From contig CAJFOJ010000064.1 of the NCBI GenBank assembly GCA_904396495.1, positions 1 to 47,313 of the forward strand: a DNA stretch of 47,313 bases. Direction: 5' to 3'. Origin of the DNA: an uncultured Oscillospiraceae bacterium (GTDB lineage Bacteria; Bacillota; Clostridia; Oscillospirales; Ruminococcaceae). Position 1 is the stretch's first letter. The number at the start of each line of letters is the position of its first letter. The notes under the pieces were generated by a model that searched no databases, had not been told where the DNA came from, and saw only the letters and a list, made by a program, of their open reading frames with translations. A program made the position numbers and the translations under genes. This document shows, piece by piece, positions 26,005 through 33,861 of this stretch.

Positions 26005-27054
26005 TTACTTTTCTTCCCTTCCCCGGAAAATAAAGCATTTCTGTATGAGCCAGCTCACAACAAAAAACAGGATTTCAGTACAAAGCTTGGCAGCGTACCG
26101 ATTGATTCCCATTGTGTCCGCCAAAAAACCTAACACTAGGGTATTCCCCACCAGGATAGCCGCAGACAATAAAAAATACTGTAGGATAGATTTGACGACG
26201 CTGTTTTTGCTTTGAAAGACTAATTTCCGGTTGAGTGTGTAATTGATACTGGCGCTCACCACCCGCGCCAGTATGTTTGACACCGCAAGGCTCACAGTGC
26301 TGCCAAGAGTTGCCGTTGCAAGCAACAGAAGGCTGTACAGAGCATAATCCACTAAAAAGCTGACAAAGGAGGACGCGGAAAACTTGAAAATTTCTTTGTA
26401 GATGCGATAAGAGTCTTTCAGGGTATGGAAATGAGACGAGGCGTTGTTGTATAGGTAAATAGTTTCAATTTCGATTTCCTTAATCGGAATCCCTTTGCGA
26501 GGGCATTCCAATAAAACGTTCATCTCATACTCGTACCGTTCCCCGGGAATTTCCACAAATTCCCGGACCAGGCAGCTACTAAAGGCTCGCAATCCAGTTT
26601 GGGTATCATGTACCTTTAAGCCGGTTGAAAGCCTGTAGGCAAAGCGGGTAACGCTGTTTCCAAAGCGGCTCCTGATCGGAACGTCCTCTTTTAACCCCCG
26701 GCTTCCCAGTATCAACCGATCGGGGTGTTGCTCCGCTGCGCGGCAGACTTTCACCGCATCGGAAATTTGGTGCTGGCCATCGGCGTCCATGGTGACCACC
26801 ACATAATCCGAGACATAATGTTTTTGGATGTAAGCCAAACCGGTTTTTAGGGCGCATCCCTTTCCCCGGTTCTCAGGGTGGGTCAATACCATGGCATATT
26901 GTTCTGCCTTTTGGAACAGCGCCGCCGTATTTTTGGAACTGCCGTCATTTACCACGACGGCTTGAAAGCCATTTTTTCTGACTTCGTAAAGTAATTCGAG
27001 TATCAGCGACGTCGGCTGATACGCCGGGATGAGCGCAATCCACGTATTCGGCAA
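26005..27054 (-). CDS. GT2 glycosyltransferase fused to a GtrA membrane domain
   Basis: 349 residues from TTG 27054, eight bases after AAAGGAG; the frame opens at TTG 27111, but that has no ribosome binding site. Residues 1-215 are a GT-A fold transferase of the DPM1/DPG type (IALIPAYQP, VVVNDGSS, NRGKGCALKTGL, VVTMDADGQHQ for the metal DxD, LGSRGLKEDVPIRSRFGN). The remainder is a GtrA-like domain of four helices (FSASSFVSFLVDYALYSLL, NYTLNRKLVFQS, then two more). Such fusions transfer sugars onto polyprenyl phosphate and flip them for polymer decoration. It belongs to the operon of surface genes at 24042-31277. Confidence 0.88.
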   Translation of the reverse strand: MPNTWIALIPAYQPTSLILELLYEVRKNGFQAVVVNDGSSKNTAALFQKAEQYAMVLTHPENRGKGCALKTGLAYIQKHYVSDYVVVTMDADGQHQISDAVKVCRAAEQHPDRLILGSRGLKEDVPIRSRFGNSVTRFAYRLSTGLKVHDTQTGLRAFSSCLVREFVEIPGERYEYEMNVLLECPRKGIPIKEIEIETIYLYNNASSHFHTLKDSYRIYKEIFKFSASSFVSFLVDYALYSLLLLATATLGSTVSLAVSNILARVVSASINYTLNRKLVFQSKNSVVKSILQYFLLSAAILVGNTLVLGFLADTMGINRYAAKLCTEILFFVVSWLIQKCFIFRGREEK

Positions 27055-27161
27055 ATTCTTCGTCTCCTTTCCCGCGATTGGGATATCGTATACTTTTTGA
27101 GGATTGACCAAGAAAGGAAAATAGCCCCGCCCGGAGAAAAGCCTCTGGCCGGGGCCGATTA

Positions 27162-28988
27162 TTACGGCCTGCCGCCGCGGTTACCGCCCATATTATTCCC
27201 TCCGTTCATTCTTCCGCCACCCATATCTCTGCCGTAACCGTAAACCAGGCTGTCCATGGTGATCTGGGTGGTGCTGCTGCCAGTGGACAGGGTGTAAGTC
27301 GAACCCTGGGTAATCTCAGGACAACTAATAATAACAGAAGAATACGCTTTTTCCGCCTGCCAGGACGCCAGTTCGTTGCCAGCACTGTCGCAAAGCAAAA
27401 TGGTGTCGCCTGGAGATCCGGCACTAACAGCGACCATCATAACGCCTTGCGTGGAGGAAGAGCCAAAATTCTGGGCCATTCCAGAAAAATCCATCGCGAT
27501 AAAAATTCCGCCGCTAATGATGGCGTCCCCATTGTAATCCAATGCGCCGTTACCGCTGTCAACGGGACCGGATACATAAGTTTCCCCGCCGGAGACAGTA
27601 AGGTCTCCATTGGAATCAATACCGTCTCCGGATGCATTGACGATTAAGCTCCCCCCTGAAATGTTAATATACGCGCCTTCCGTTGTGGCGAACACATCCT
27701 CACCCCAGCCGCCAAAGCCGCTGCTGTCGGTTCCACCGGCGGCATTGAGGCCGTCGTCGCTGGCAACCAGCGCAACGTCCCCGCCGGTGATATCAATACT
27801 CAATCCTTCAATTCCTTCATAGCTTTGAGTGATATTCACACTGCCGTTTGAAATTATCACCGCGGAATCAGCGTGAATGCCATCGTCACAGGAAGCGATT
27901 TCAAAGGTACCACCGCCTATCGTCAGGTTGCCGTTGGAATGGAGGGCGTCATCGGAGGAATCAATTGTAAATGTTCCGGCATTGAGTGTCAAGTCAGTGG
28001 TTGCTTTGACGCCTTTGACGCTGATAGAATCATTGGGTTCTGCCGCTTGGGCCTTCCATCCTGACTCAAAGCCTTGAGAGTCGTTTTGCGTGGATGTGTT
28101 TGCGCTGCCGCCTCCCGATTCAATGGTAAACTCGCCGTCTTCCACCTGAAGATAGGTACCGGCGCTCATTCCATCCCCCTGGGACGTAATTTGGAAGGCT
28201 CCACCCGCAATATATAGGAATCCCAAACTAGTATCGTCCGCGTTTTCCGCGTGAATACCGTCTTTTCCAGATGTAATTGTGTAGACACCGCTGGCGATGC
28301 GCACACTGTCCTTTCCAGAGAGGCCATGGTTGGCCGCAGTAATGTCATATGTGCCGCTGGTGAGGACAAGGTCATCTTTTGATACGATTCCGTGCCCCGC
28401 TGCTGCACTTATTGTGAGAGAACCGGCGCCGTTCAGCGTCAGATCCGATTTGGAAAAGACAACGGCATCAATGTTGTTTTCATCAATAGCCACATATTCC
28501 CCACCGTTTAAGAGGGTATTTTCCGATCCGGAAGCCGTTGTCATAAACACCTTATCTGCCGACAGGATATAGACGGCAGCCGAGGTGGAGTTGGCAATAT
28601 ATGCACCGTTTAATACCAGCTGCACTTTATCGGTGTCCTCGGCGTTCACAATGATCATCCCGTCGTCCAGCGTGCCGGAGAGAATGTACGTTCCTTCATC
28701 AGTAATCGTAACAGTGTTGCCCGAAATTTTTACGGCGCTGGAATCAGAAGAAGCGCTGTCACCGGAAAGAACGATCTTTGCACTGCTTTCCTCATCGTAG
28801 CCGATTTCCATATCCCGGTCGGTAAACATCCCCGATGAATTCGTATTCACTTGAGCGGTTGCAACAATTTCATCTACGTTGGATGTGTCACCATCGCTGA
28901 AACCCGCTGCTTCCCGGCTGATTTTATTGCAGCCAGGAAGCAGCATGATGCTAGCCAGGAGCAGCGGCAATATTGCCTTTGTTCTCAT
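27162..28988 (-). CDS. Cthe_2159-type beta-helix carbohydrate-binding lipoprotein
   Basis: 608 residues from ATG 28988. A lipoprotein signal (ILPLLLASIMLLPGC, Cys20) anchors it outside. Residues about 65-540 contain repeated short strands of the type GGTFEIASCDDGIHADSAVIISNG, with recurring DDA/GDGI/SGDGIDSNG turns, the pattern of a right-handed beta-helix with acidic, probably calcium-binding, turns. This matches the carbohydrate-binding family founded on Cthe_2159 (PF14262, formerly DUF4353), whose founder binds cellulose and polygalacturonate. The last 30 residues are Gly/Asn/Arg-rich (GGGRMNGGNNMGG). It often accompanies VTC and DUF4956 genes, as here. Confidence 0.88.
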   Translation of the reverse strand: MRTKAILPLLLASIMLLPGCNKISREAAGFSDGDTSNVDEIVATAQVNTNSSGMFTDRDMEIGYDEESSAKIVLSGDSASSDSSAVKISGNTVTITDEGTYILSGTLDDGMIIVNAEDTDKVQLVLNGAYIANSTSAAVYILSADKVFMTTASGSENTLLNGGEYVAIDENNIDAVVFSKSDLTLNGAGSLTISAAAGHGIVSKDDLVLTSGTYDITAANHGLSGKDSVRIASGVYTITSGKDGIHAENADDTSLGFLYIAGGAFQITSQGDGMSAGTYLQVEDGEFTIESGGGSANTSTQNDSQGFESGWKAQAAEPNDSISVKGVKATTDLTLNAGTFTIDSSDDALHSNGNLTIGGGTFEIASCDDGIHADSAVIISNGSVNITQSYEGIEGLSIDITGGDVALVASDDGLNAAGGTDSSGFGGWGEDVFATTEGAYINISGGSLIVNASGDGIDSNGDLTVSGGETYVSGPVDSGNGALDYNGDAIISGGIFIAMDFSGMAQNFGSSSTQGVMMVAVSAGSPGDTILLCDSAGNELASWQAEKAYSSVIISCPEITQGSTYTLSTGSSTTQITMDSLVYGYGRDMGGGRMNGGNNMGGNRGGRP

Positions 28989-29003
28989 TGATACAACCCT
29001 CCT

Positions 29004-29699
29004 CTATAGTTCACCTACCACTGTTTCCTGTTGGGAAATAGTAATCTCCAGATTGCCATTTCGGCAGCGGAGTTTATCAATAAATTCTTTTTCTTTATCC
29101 GCGCTGCGCAGTGTCAGATTATAGGTCAACCTGAACAAACTTCCCATATTGGTGGTCTTAACCTGTACAAGCTCACAATCAGATGCGTATTCTTTCAAAA
29201 GGCCGTCGAAAACTCCCGTATAGTCCAAATCCTCCGGAATGGTGATATTCACCGTTTTATACAGTGACGCCTTTTTTCTTGATCCAAAATCCAGGCGATT
29301 GTACAATAAATTTACCGTCCCAAGGACAACGGCGAATAGGATAGCATAGCCCAAATATCCCATTCCGACGACAAGACCAGTCCCCATGGCTAAAAAGATA
29401 GCACCGATCTCTTTGGCCGATCCGGGAACTGAACGAAATCGGACTAGGCTGAATGCGCCGGCCACCGCAACGCCCGCTCCCACATTTCCATTAACCATCA
29501 TAATAACCACGCAGACCACTGCCGGAAGCAGCGCCAGCGTCGCCACAAAGCTTTTGGTATAGCGGGTTCTATACATGTAGGTGCTAGCTAAGAGGAGCCC
29601 GATCACCAACGCGCACCCTATGCAGAGCAGGAAATCCGATACGGCAATGACACTGGTCATATCTGTATCAAAAATTCCCCGAAATAAACTGTTAAGCAT
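29004..29699 (-). CDS. DUF4956 membrane protein
   Basis: 231 residues, ATG overlapping the VTC gene end by eight bases. Membrane helices at about 18-42, 52-70, and two or three between 75 and 135, with the conserved GAFSLVRFRSVPGSAKEIGAIFLAMGTGL motif of DUF4956 between them. A soluble domain (about 145-231, ITIPEDLDYTGVFDGLLKEY) follows, presumably cytoplasmic. The family is regularly found next to VTC-domain genes, and a transport or export partner role for the VTC product is the simplest idea; no biochemistry is known to me. Confidence 0.9.
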   Translation of the reverse strand: MLNSLFRGIFDTDMTSVIAVSDFLLCIGCALVIGLLLASTYMYRTRYTKSFVATLALLPAVVCVVIMMVNGNVGAGVAVAGAFSLVRFRSVPGSAKEIGAIFLAMGTGLVVGMGYLGYAILFAVVLGTVNLLYNRLDFGSRKKASLYKTVNITIPEDLDYTGVFDGLLKEYASDCELVQVKTTNMGSLFRLTYNLTLRSADKEKEFIDKLRCRNGNLEITISQQETVVGEL

Positions 29700-30411
29700 A
29701 GAGACGTCCTCCTTGTGTTCCTATCTGCTTCATCAGCTGATAAGCCGATCCGTATTTGGAAAATGAAGTTTTGAACAGTTGCTGCTGAGCGAGGGCATGG
29801 CTCATCCAGAGAGGGATCCCACCGGATGTCTTAATTTCCATCAGCGTTTGGCATTTCCCCAACAGGGGATTCCCGTAGACTTCACTTTTAAGGGAGAGAT
29901 CCCCCTCCCGATAGAGGATATTCTCATCAAAAGTGACCCGAAAGTCCCCGCCGTCCAAGGTGCAGTACGCCTCCCGTTCATAGGATAGGAATACAACAGG
30001 CCGGAGGGTTTTATAATATGCACGGGAATATTCAATTTCATCTGCGATCTGAGAGCGTACCGGCAGGGGCGTTCCATCCCGAAAACTCGCCATAACTTGG
30101 GCCTCTGGCAGGACAAGCCGGCGTTTGTACACCACCGATTGGTATTTCTTTTTCAGCTCCACGAAAACCGGGTCTTCTGGTCCAACGCGCTGATAACTGC
30201 GAACTCGTAATTTTTCTTTGTAGACGGGTCTTTCCAAGGATCGCCGAATTAACCGGTAGGTATCGGTATCAAAGTAGAGATTGCGAATGACGGCACGACC
30301 ATAATCGTCCAGCTTCATGTAGGGTGCCATAGCGTGCAGTATCTGTTCTTTCTGCTGTTTTGTCAGCAAGTATTTTAATTCGTAACGTTTAAAGGTCATC
30401 TGATAGGCCAT
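29692..30411 (-). CDS. VTC-domain protein (polyphosphate polymerase-like)
   Basis: 239 residues from ATG 30411, with GAGGAGG upstream; the frame is open nine codons earlier without a signal. It is a tunnel-fold (triphosphate tunnel metalloenzyme) domain of the VTC type (PF09359): KRYELKYLLT, NLYFDTDTYRLIRRSL, EKLRVRSY, VFVELKKKYQ, VFLSYEREAY and the closing MEIKTSGGIP. The basic and acidic residues that line the tunnel in yeast Vtc4 appear in the same order. Yeast VTC makes polyphosphate from ATP across the vacuolar membrane. Here the domain is soluble and paired with DUF4956, so the membrane part is probably that neighbour. Activity is by homology. Confidence 0.92.
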   Translation of the reverse strand: MAYQMTFKRYELKYLLTKQQKEQILHAMAPYMKLDDYGRAVIRNLYFDTDTYRLIRRSLERPVYKEKLRVRSYQRVGPEDPVFVELKKKYQSVVYKRRLVLPEAQVMASFRDGTPLPVRSQIADEIEYSRAYYKTLRPVVFLSYEREAYCTLDGGDFRVTFDENILYREGDLSLKSEVYGNPLLGKCQTLMEIKTSGGIPLWMSHALAQQQLFKTSFSKYGSAYQLMKQIGTQGGRLYA

Positions 30412-30434
30412 AAAGAGTTCCTCCTCATCGTTTT

Positions 30435-31277
30435 TCACTCTCCGATGAGAGACTCAATCAGGTCGATTACTTGGGAAATCGGTATAGCGTATCCCATTCC
30501 TTCCACACCAGTAGAAGAAATTTTAGCTGTGTTGATTCCGATCAGTTCCCCATCCATATTCAGCAGAGCCCCGCCGCTGTTTCCGGGATTAATCGCGGCA
30601 TCGGTCTGGATGTAAGAAGAGGAGGTATCACCATTACTGATGGTGCGGTTCACCGCACTCACAATACCCGTTGTGACCGACTGCCCATATCCTAGGGCAT
30701 TGCCGATTGCAACCACCTGTTCTCCCACGATCAAATCATCTGAATCACCGATTGTGACAACGGAAATCTGCGAGAGGGTATTCTCTGAAAGCTCTGAAGT
30801 GGAAACCCTGAGCACAGCCAAATCAGTTTCCTCATCATATCCACACAGCTCCGCCTCATACGTCTCATCATCGACGAATGTGACTGATAGTGTAGTCGCA
30901 CCCTCTACCACATGGTAATTGGTGACCATATAGAGTTCGGAATCACCGGCGTAGATGATAATACCCGAGCCGCAGCTCACAGTTTCCTTAAATTGCGAAG
31001 GGCCTTGACTGTTTCTTCCAAATCGTCCAAAATAGTTTTCCACCTCTTGAACTGAAATATTGGTCACAGACACAACAGAGGGAAGCCCTAATGCGGCAAT
31101 TCCTGTTACGTTCAGGCTTTGACTGGTACTTTCCGAATTATATGAAGCAGCCACCGCCGTCAGACCTGGAGTCGTACTTTGTACCGCATAGGTAGTGTCC
31201 GCGCTCGCAAGCATCCCGTTTATTCCGTAAAAAACTCCGCCGGCTACCCCACCGAAGACCGCCGCACTCACAACCAA
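30435..31277 (-). CDS. HtrA-like (S1C) membrane-anchored serine protease without PDZ domain; start region out of frame
   Basis: 280 residues from TTG 31277. One N-terminal helix (VVSAAVFGGVAGGVFYGING) anchors an extracytoplasmic trypsin-like domain with the triad MVTNYHVVEG (His), DEETDLAVLRV (Asp) and AAINPGNSGGALLN (Ser). It stops right after the protease domain (IDLIESLIGE), so the PDZ domain of typical HtrA is missing. The same frame stays open upstream for about 36 codons and reads as a typical cytoplasmic tail (YDNQNQTNEFEFQGYENRP, then basic, then FLKKG), yet contains no start codon. The only ATG with a ribosome binding site (31378, after AAAGGGG) is in another frame and meets TAA at 31294-31292. 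One missing base beside the ATG would explain this. Confidence 0.85.
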   Translation of the reverse strand: MVVSAAVFGGVAGGVFYGINGMLASADTTYAVQSTTPGLTAVAASYNSESTSQSLNVTGIAALGLPSVVSVTNISVQEVENYFGRFGRNSQGPSQFKETVSCGSGIIIYAGDSELYMVTNYHVVEGATTLSVTFVDDETYEAELCGYDEETDLAVLRVSTSELSENTLSQISVVTIGDSDDLIVGEQVVAIGNALGYGQSVTTGIVSAVNRTISNGDTSSSYIQTDAAINPGNSGGALLNMDGELIGINTAKISSTGVEGMGYAIPISQVIDLIESLIGE

Positions 31278-31448
31278 CGCGACGCCCTTTTTTAAAAAGC
31301 GCGTATTTTTTCGATTTCTTTTAGGTCGATTCTCATATCCCTGGAACTCGAATTCATTGGTTTGATTTTGATTGTCATAATATAACCCCTTTCATAGTAA
31401 TAGAGAAGACGTTGCCCGCTTTCTCTCATCTGTTCTGTTGATGGTTTC

Positions 31449-31504
31449 AGTATATCTTTTATTCCTTAACCAAACTTAAAAGGGTACTTTAATTCAACTT
31501 AAAA
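31449..31504 (-). promoter_or_regulatory. Promoter of the protease-VTC operon with four regulator half-sites
   Basis: On the minus strand four copies of a TTAAG-like word begin at 31504 (TTTTAAG), 31493 (ATTAAAG), 31481 (TTTTAAG) and 31470 (GTTAAGG), spaced 11, 12 and 11 bp, and the -10 TATACT follows at 31454-31449. No consensus -35 is present; the repeats cover its place. This is the classic layout of promoters activated by OmpR/PhoB-family dimers, and such a regulator is encoded just upstream. Confidence 0.72.
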
Positions 31505-31562
31505 TTGCTATTTTCTGTTGTAAAATACGATGATGGTTCCCAAAATTCCATGAAATGTATAA

Positions 31563-31604
31563 AACACGGTCACAGGCAGTTTAAGAATCGCCTGTGACCG
31601 TGTT
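31563..31604 (-). terminator. Terminator of the two-component system operon
   Basis: A 15-bp perfect stem (31563-31577 with 31590-31604; AACACGGTCACAGGC arm), a 12-base loop, and TTTTAT after it on the minus strand. It separates the kinase gene from the protease-VTC operon. Confidence 0.88.
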
Positions 31605-31655
31605 GAATCAGCCTTATTTATACATCTGCTTTTCCAAATTGCTCTGCTAAACCTG

Positions 31656-32900
31656 TTAAGCGGGAAAAGTAACGGTAATCAGCAGAGATTTTTCATCTTC
31701 TGTAGTTGCCGCAATTTTTCCTTTGTGCGCACTTACAATTGCGGCCGCGATAGAAAGTCCCAGCCCATAGCCGCCTGTTTGAGAGTTCCGCGATTGATCG
31801 GTTCGGTAAAACCGTTCAAATAAATGCTCCAAATGTTCTCTTGAAATGCAATCGGTGGTATTATACACTCGCAGCCGAATGAGATTTCTCTGTTTTTCAA
31901 GGGCCAGGGAAATCTTCCCCCCTACTTCGGAGTATTTCATGGCATTGTCCAAGAGAATGGTGAGAAGCTGGCGAAGTCCCTTTTCTTCCCCGTGTACAGA
32001 AATCATGGGCTGGACGCTGCTGGTAAGCGTTTTATTTTGCGCTTTTGCCAGAGCCTGAAACGCCTCCACCGTTTCCTGTGCCACATCTGACAATGGAAAA
32101 TCCACCATTTGTAGCTGCAAATTTGCCTCTTCCATGCGGGACAAAAGTACCAAGCTGTTTGTCAGGTCTGCCAGCCGCCTTGTCTGGTTTTGAATATCGC
32201 TAAGCCATTCATTTTCTCCAAAGTCCATTTCCAAAACCTCGGCGTCCGCGTCAATGATGGTCAACGGGGTTTTAAGCTCATGGCCCGCATCGGTAATAAA
32301 GCGCTTTTGCTTTTCATAATTTTCTGAAAACGGCTTCACAATTTTACCGGACAAAAAAATCATCAAAAGGAGGACGGACAACAAACCCACCACTGATACT
32401 ACAATGCCCGTGAACACAAAATTGTGGAAGGTATCCAAGCTGCGTCCACAATCCAGAAAAATAACTCGTGTTTCTGACCCCATCGAATAGACAGAGTACC
32501 GATAGTCGCTAATAAAGCCCTGACTCCGCCCGCTTCTCCAGACCCTTTTGGAATAATCTATCGCGTCCGATGTATCCACAGCTGCCACCTTTCCCGTGTT
32601 AACGGAAATCGCGTTCCCATCCTCATTTAATACCACTGAAAAATACCTGGATTCATAGGGCAGTTCAGGTGACATGGGATGCCCCTTTCTTGGGGAACCA
32701 TCTGGAAAAAATCTGTCCTTGGGAGAGGACAGATCCGGAAAAACTCCATCGTTTTCCGCCAAGACAAAAAGTACGCTGTCCGCATCTGTGATGATCTGCC
32801 TGTAATTTAGAGTAAAGATGGTCCCCATAATAATGAAAAGGACAACGAAAAGAGAAAACATCGAAACAATGATCAATTTAATGCGCAGTTTTTTAATCAT
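31656..32900 (-). CDS. Sensor histidine kinase, OmpR-family partner
   Basis: 414 residues from ATG 32900, overlapping the regulator's stop by four bases and preceded by GGAGG. Membrane helices at about 8-32 and 161-187 enclose a 130-residue extracellular sensor segment without a recognised domain. The dimerisation box is AGHELKTPLTIIDADAEVLEMD with phospho-acceptor His207; the N box LTILLDNAMKYSEVGGKI and G box TGGYGLGLSIAAAIV complete the kinase. No clear HAMP domain is seen. It probably senses an envelope signal and controls the adjacent protease-VTC operon and itself. Confidence 0.93.
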   Translation of the reverse strand: MIKKLRIKLIIVSMFSLFVVLFIIMGTIFTLNYRQIITDADSVLFVLAENDGVFPDLSSPKDRFFPDGSPRKGHPMSPELPYESRYFSVVLNEDGNAISVNTGKVAAVDTSDAIDYSKRVWRSGRSQGFISDYRYSVYSMGSETRVIFLDCGRSLDTFHNFVFTGIVVSVVGLLSVLLLMIFLSGKIVKPFSENYEKQKRFITDAGHELKTPLTIIDADAEVLEMDFGENEWLSDIQNQTRRLADLTNSLVLLSRMEEANLQLQMVDFPLSDVAQETVEAFQALAKAQNKTLTSSVQPMISVHGEEKGLRQLLTILLDNAMKYSEVGGKISLALEKQRNLIRLRVYNTTDCISREHLEHLFERFYRTDQSRNSQTGGYGLGLSIAAAIVSAHKGKIAATTEDEKSLLITVTFPA

Positions 32901-33577
32901 TGAACTTCCTCCAGGGAATAACCAGCGTTTCTGGTCGCTTTGATTTGGATATTTGCGTGCAAAGCGGCCAATTTCTTTCTTAAATAGGAGATATACACCC
33001 ACACTACGTTGATTTCCGCTTCACTGTCATATCCCCAAATTTTTTCCATAAAGCGTTCGGAAGCAATCAAATTTTTGGGATTGCTCATCAAAAGTTCCAG
33101 CATCTGGAATTCCTTATTGGCCAAGCGAAAACTACCTGAAGGGGTAGATAGCTCAAAGGTAGCGCGATCCAACGTTACATTTCCCATTTTAAGCTGAGAG
33201 TTGGTCTGGGCCGTCTGTGCACGGGTCATCGCGCGGATTCTCGCCAGCAATTCCCGGGAATGAAAGGGCTTTGTCAGGTAATCGTTGGCGCCGGCGTCCA
33301 GCCCTAGGACTTTGTCGTCTACCTCCGATCTGGCAGTCAGCATCAGAACCGGTATCAAATTTCCTTTGCTCCGGATTTCCTTTAACACCGAAATGCCATC
33401 CATCTTTGGCATCATAACATCCAAAATTACGCCATCATAGTTATCGCACTCCAGATATTCTAGTACAGCCTGTCCATCATAAACAGGGTCCACAGAATAG
33501 TTGTTGCGCTCCAAAATCGCAACAAGCGCTTTGGACAGCGCCTTTTCGTCCTCAGCTAACAGCAGCCGCATCTTCAT
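32897..33577 (-). CDS. OmpR/PhoB-family response regulator
   Basis: 226 residues. The receiver domain (1-118) has the acidic pair ED (9-10), phospho-acceptor Asp53 (GVILDVMMPKMDG), Thr in MLTARSE and Lys in YLTKPFH. The winged-helix DNA-binding domain (about 130-226) has FELSTPSGSFRLANKEFQMLELL and INVVWVYISYLRKKL. It is similar to VanR and related regulators of Clostridia. The start ATG 33577 follows GGAGGGATGAAG. The kinase gene overlaps its end. Its probable targets are TTAAG-like direct repeats at 31464-31504 and a pair at 33686-33703 in its own promoter. Confidence 0.94.
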   Translation of the reverse strand: MKMRLLLAEDEKALSKALVAILERNNYSVDPVYDGQAVLEYLECDNYDGVILDVMMPKMDGISVLKEIRSKGNLIPVLMLTARSEVDDKVLGLDAGANDYLTKPFHSRELLARIRAMTRAQTAQTNSQLKMGNVTLDRATFELSTPSGSFRLANKEFQMLELLMSNPKNLIASERFMEKIWGYDSEAEINVVWVYISYLRKKLAALHANIQIKATRNAGYSLEEVQ

Positions 33578-33665
33578 CCCTCCACACAGATCGCCTTTAA
33601 AACACTACATGGCAGAATATTGAAAACAAGATCATTTCACAAGTTAGTCGTACATTTTATCAATA

Positions 33666-33703
33666 ATTATATCATATCCGTAAAACTTTAAACAGAGTTA
33701 AAA
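33666..33703 (-). promoter_or_regulatory. Promoter of the two-component system with two half-sites
   Basis: Minus-strand TTTTAAC (33703-33697) and TTTAAAG (33692-33686), 11 bp apart, precede a TG-extended TATAAT at 33671-33666. The half-sites resemble those in the protease-VTC promoter, which suggests autoregulation. The segment ACGGAT-ATGATATAAT closely matches the left end of repeat A. Confidence 0.6.
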
Positions 33704-33728
33704 GGTCCTGTCCCCTAAAACTACCGAT

Positions 33729-33762
33729 AAAAGTAACAGCCGGAAGGTTCCACACCTTTCGG
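33729..33762 (-). terminator. Probable terminator of the XpaC-like gene
   Basis: A 9-bp stem (33740-33748 with 33754-33762; CCGGAAGGT arm, one G-T pair) followed on the minus strand by CTGTTACTTTT. It lies 100 bases past the stop codon. The rest of 33578-33861 holds the regulator promoter; the only small frame there lacks a ribosome binding site. Confidence 0.5.
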
Positions 33763-33861
33763 CCGCATATTCTATCTTACACTGCATTACCCAACAAAAA
33801 GCGCAGAAAAGTTTTTATGCTGATTGATTAAACTGTCTTTTTCTTGGATCGATTAATCTTT

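Noticed and set aside
33690-33799. 29-codon minus-strand frame between the regulator and the XpaC-like gene
   Set aside because: No ribosome binding site, and it spans the probable terminator hairpin and the regulator half-sites.
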